Assembly (NCBI GenBank): GCA_017430155.1
Contig: JAFRNO010000533.1
Span: forward strand, 1 to 6,903
Reading direction: 5' to 3'
Source: Kiritimatiellia bacterium
GTDB taxonomy: Bacteria; Verrucomicrobiota; Kiritimatiellia; RFP12; UBA1067
Length of the DNA: 6,903 nucleotides
Shown here: in pieces, positions 6,758 through 6,903 of the stretch
How positions within the stretch are numbered: the first letter of the stretch is position 1
Layout of the letters: each line of letters opens with the position of its first letter
Translations under genes and position numbers: made by a program
Notes under the pieces: generated by a model
The model's database searches: none
The model's input: only the letters and a program-made list of their open reading frames with translations
Told to the model about the DNA's origin: nothing

Positions 6758-6903
6758 CTAGCGGATGGAGATGATCATGCCCTTTGGGGTCGCAGTGGCG
6801 TATACCACCAGACCGGCCGCCGTCGTTTTCGTCGAGACCTCGATCTTGTATTTACTTTCCAACGCCGGGGCCACAATCTGAACAGACGAGGTGTCGAACG
6901 CCG
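6758..6903 (-). CDS. C-terminal end of an unidentified protein (5' part beyond window)
   Basis: A minus-strand frame enters from the right edge and gives 47 complete codons before a TAG at 6760-6758. The residues read as short alternating hydrophobic and polar strands (KYKIEVSTKTTAAGLVVYAT, then ATPKGMIISIR), suggesting a beta-rich C-terminus. I do not recognise the family. Of the three minus-strand frames, one is stopped midway and another is arginine-rich with a TGA, so this frame is the most protein-like. It ends 32 bases before the hrpB GTG on the same strand, with no visible terminator between them, so the two could share a transcript. Confidence 0.5.
   Translation of the reverse strand, partial: AFDTSSVQIVAPALESKYKIEVSTKTTAAGLVVYATATPKGMIISIR

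Noticed and set aside
6771..6881. A 36-codon plus-strand open frame preceded by GGAG
   Set aside because: It lies antisense to the more protein-like minus-strand gene end, is very short, and shows no family features. The purine-rich site abuts the ATG too closely.

Overview
The window is GC-rich bacterial DNA with few A/T-ending codons and clear Shine-Dalgarno sites. It holds four protein-coding genes, two of them cut by the window edges. The combination of a long secreted protein with LamG-like and autotransporter-type beta-strand repeats, a short secreted member of the neutral-ceramidase-like family, and a full-length HrpB helicase fits the PVC group (Verrucomicrobiota, Kiritimatiellota, Lentisphaerota, Planctomycetota). 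A gut or sediment Kiritimatiellota-like genome is my best guess. This placement is inferred from protein style, not from a marker gene.

Layout. Positions 1-2705 (minus strand) hold the N-terminal 901 residues of a large exported surface protein that runs off the left edge. Positions 2706-2898 are a compact divergent promoter region: each side has an extended -10 box (TGG followed by TATAAT or TAGAAT), and an inverted repeat lies between them. Positions 2899-4302 (plus) encode a secreted 467-residue ceramidase-like metal hydrolase. Its stop codon overlaps the stop of the convergent hrpB gene (4299-6725, minus) by four bases. Upstream of hrpB, 32 bases away on the same strand, lies the C-terminal end of an unidentified gene (6758-6903) that enters from the right edge.

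How the genes relate. The surface protein and the ceramidase-like enzyme are both exported and share a divergent control region, so they may be co-regulated and act together on extracellular glycoconjugates or lipids; this is inference. hrpB is a housekeeping-type helicase and has no obvious functional link to them.

The most unusual object is a 58-base element inside hrpB (5260-5317). It can fold into a nearly gapless three-way junction: stems of 9, 8 and 6 perfect pairs with only two unpaired junction bases. It encodes a variable linker of the helicase and looks like a palindromic repeat inserted in frame. I found no tRNA, rRNA, CRISPR array, insertion sequence or convincing terminator.
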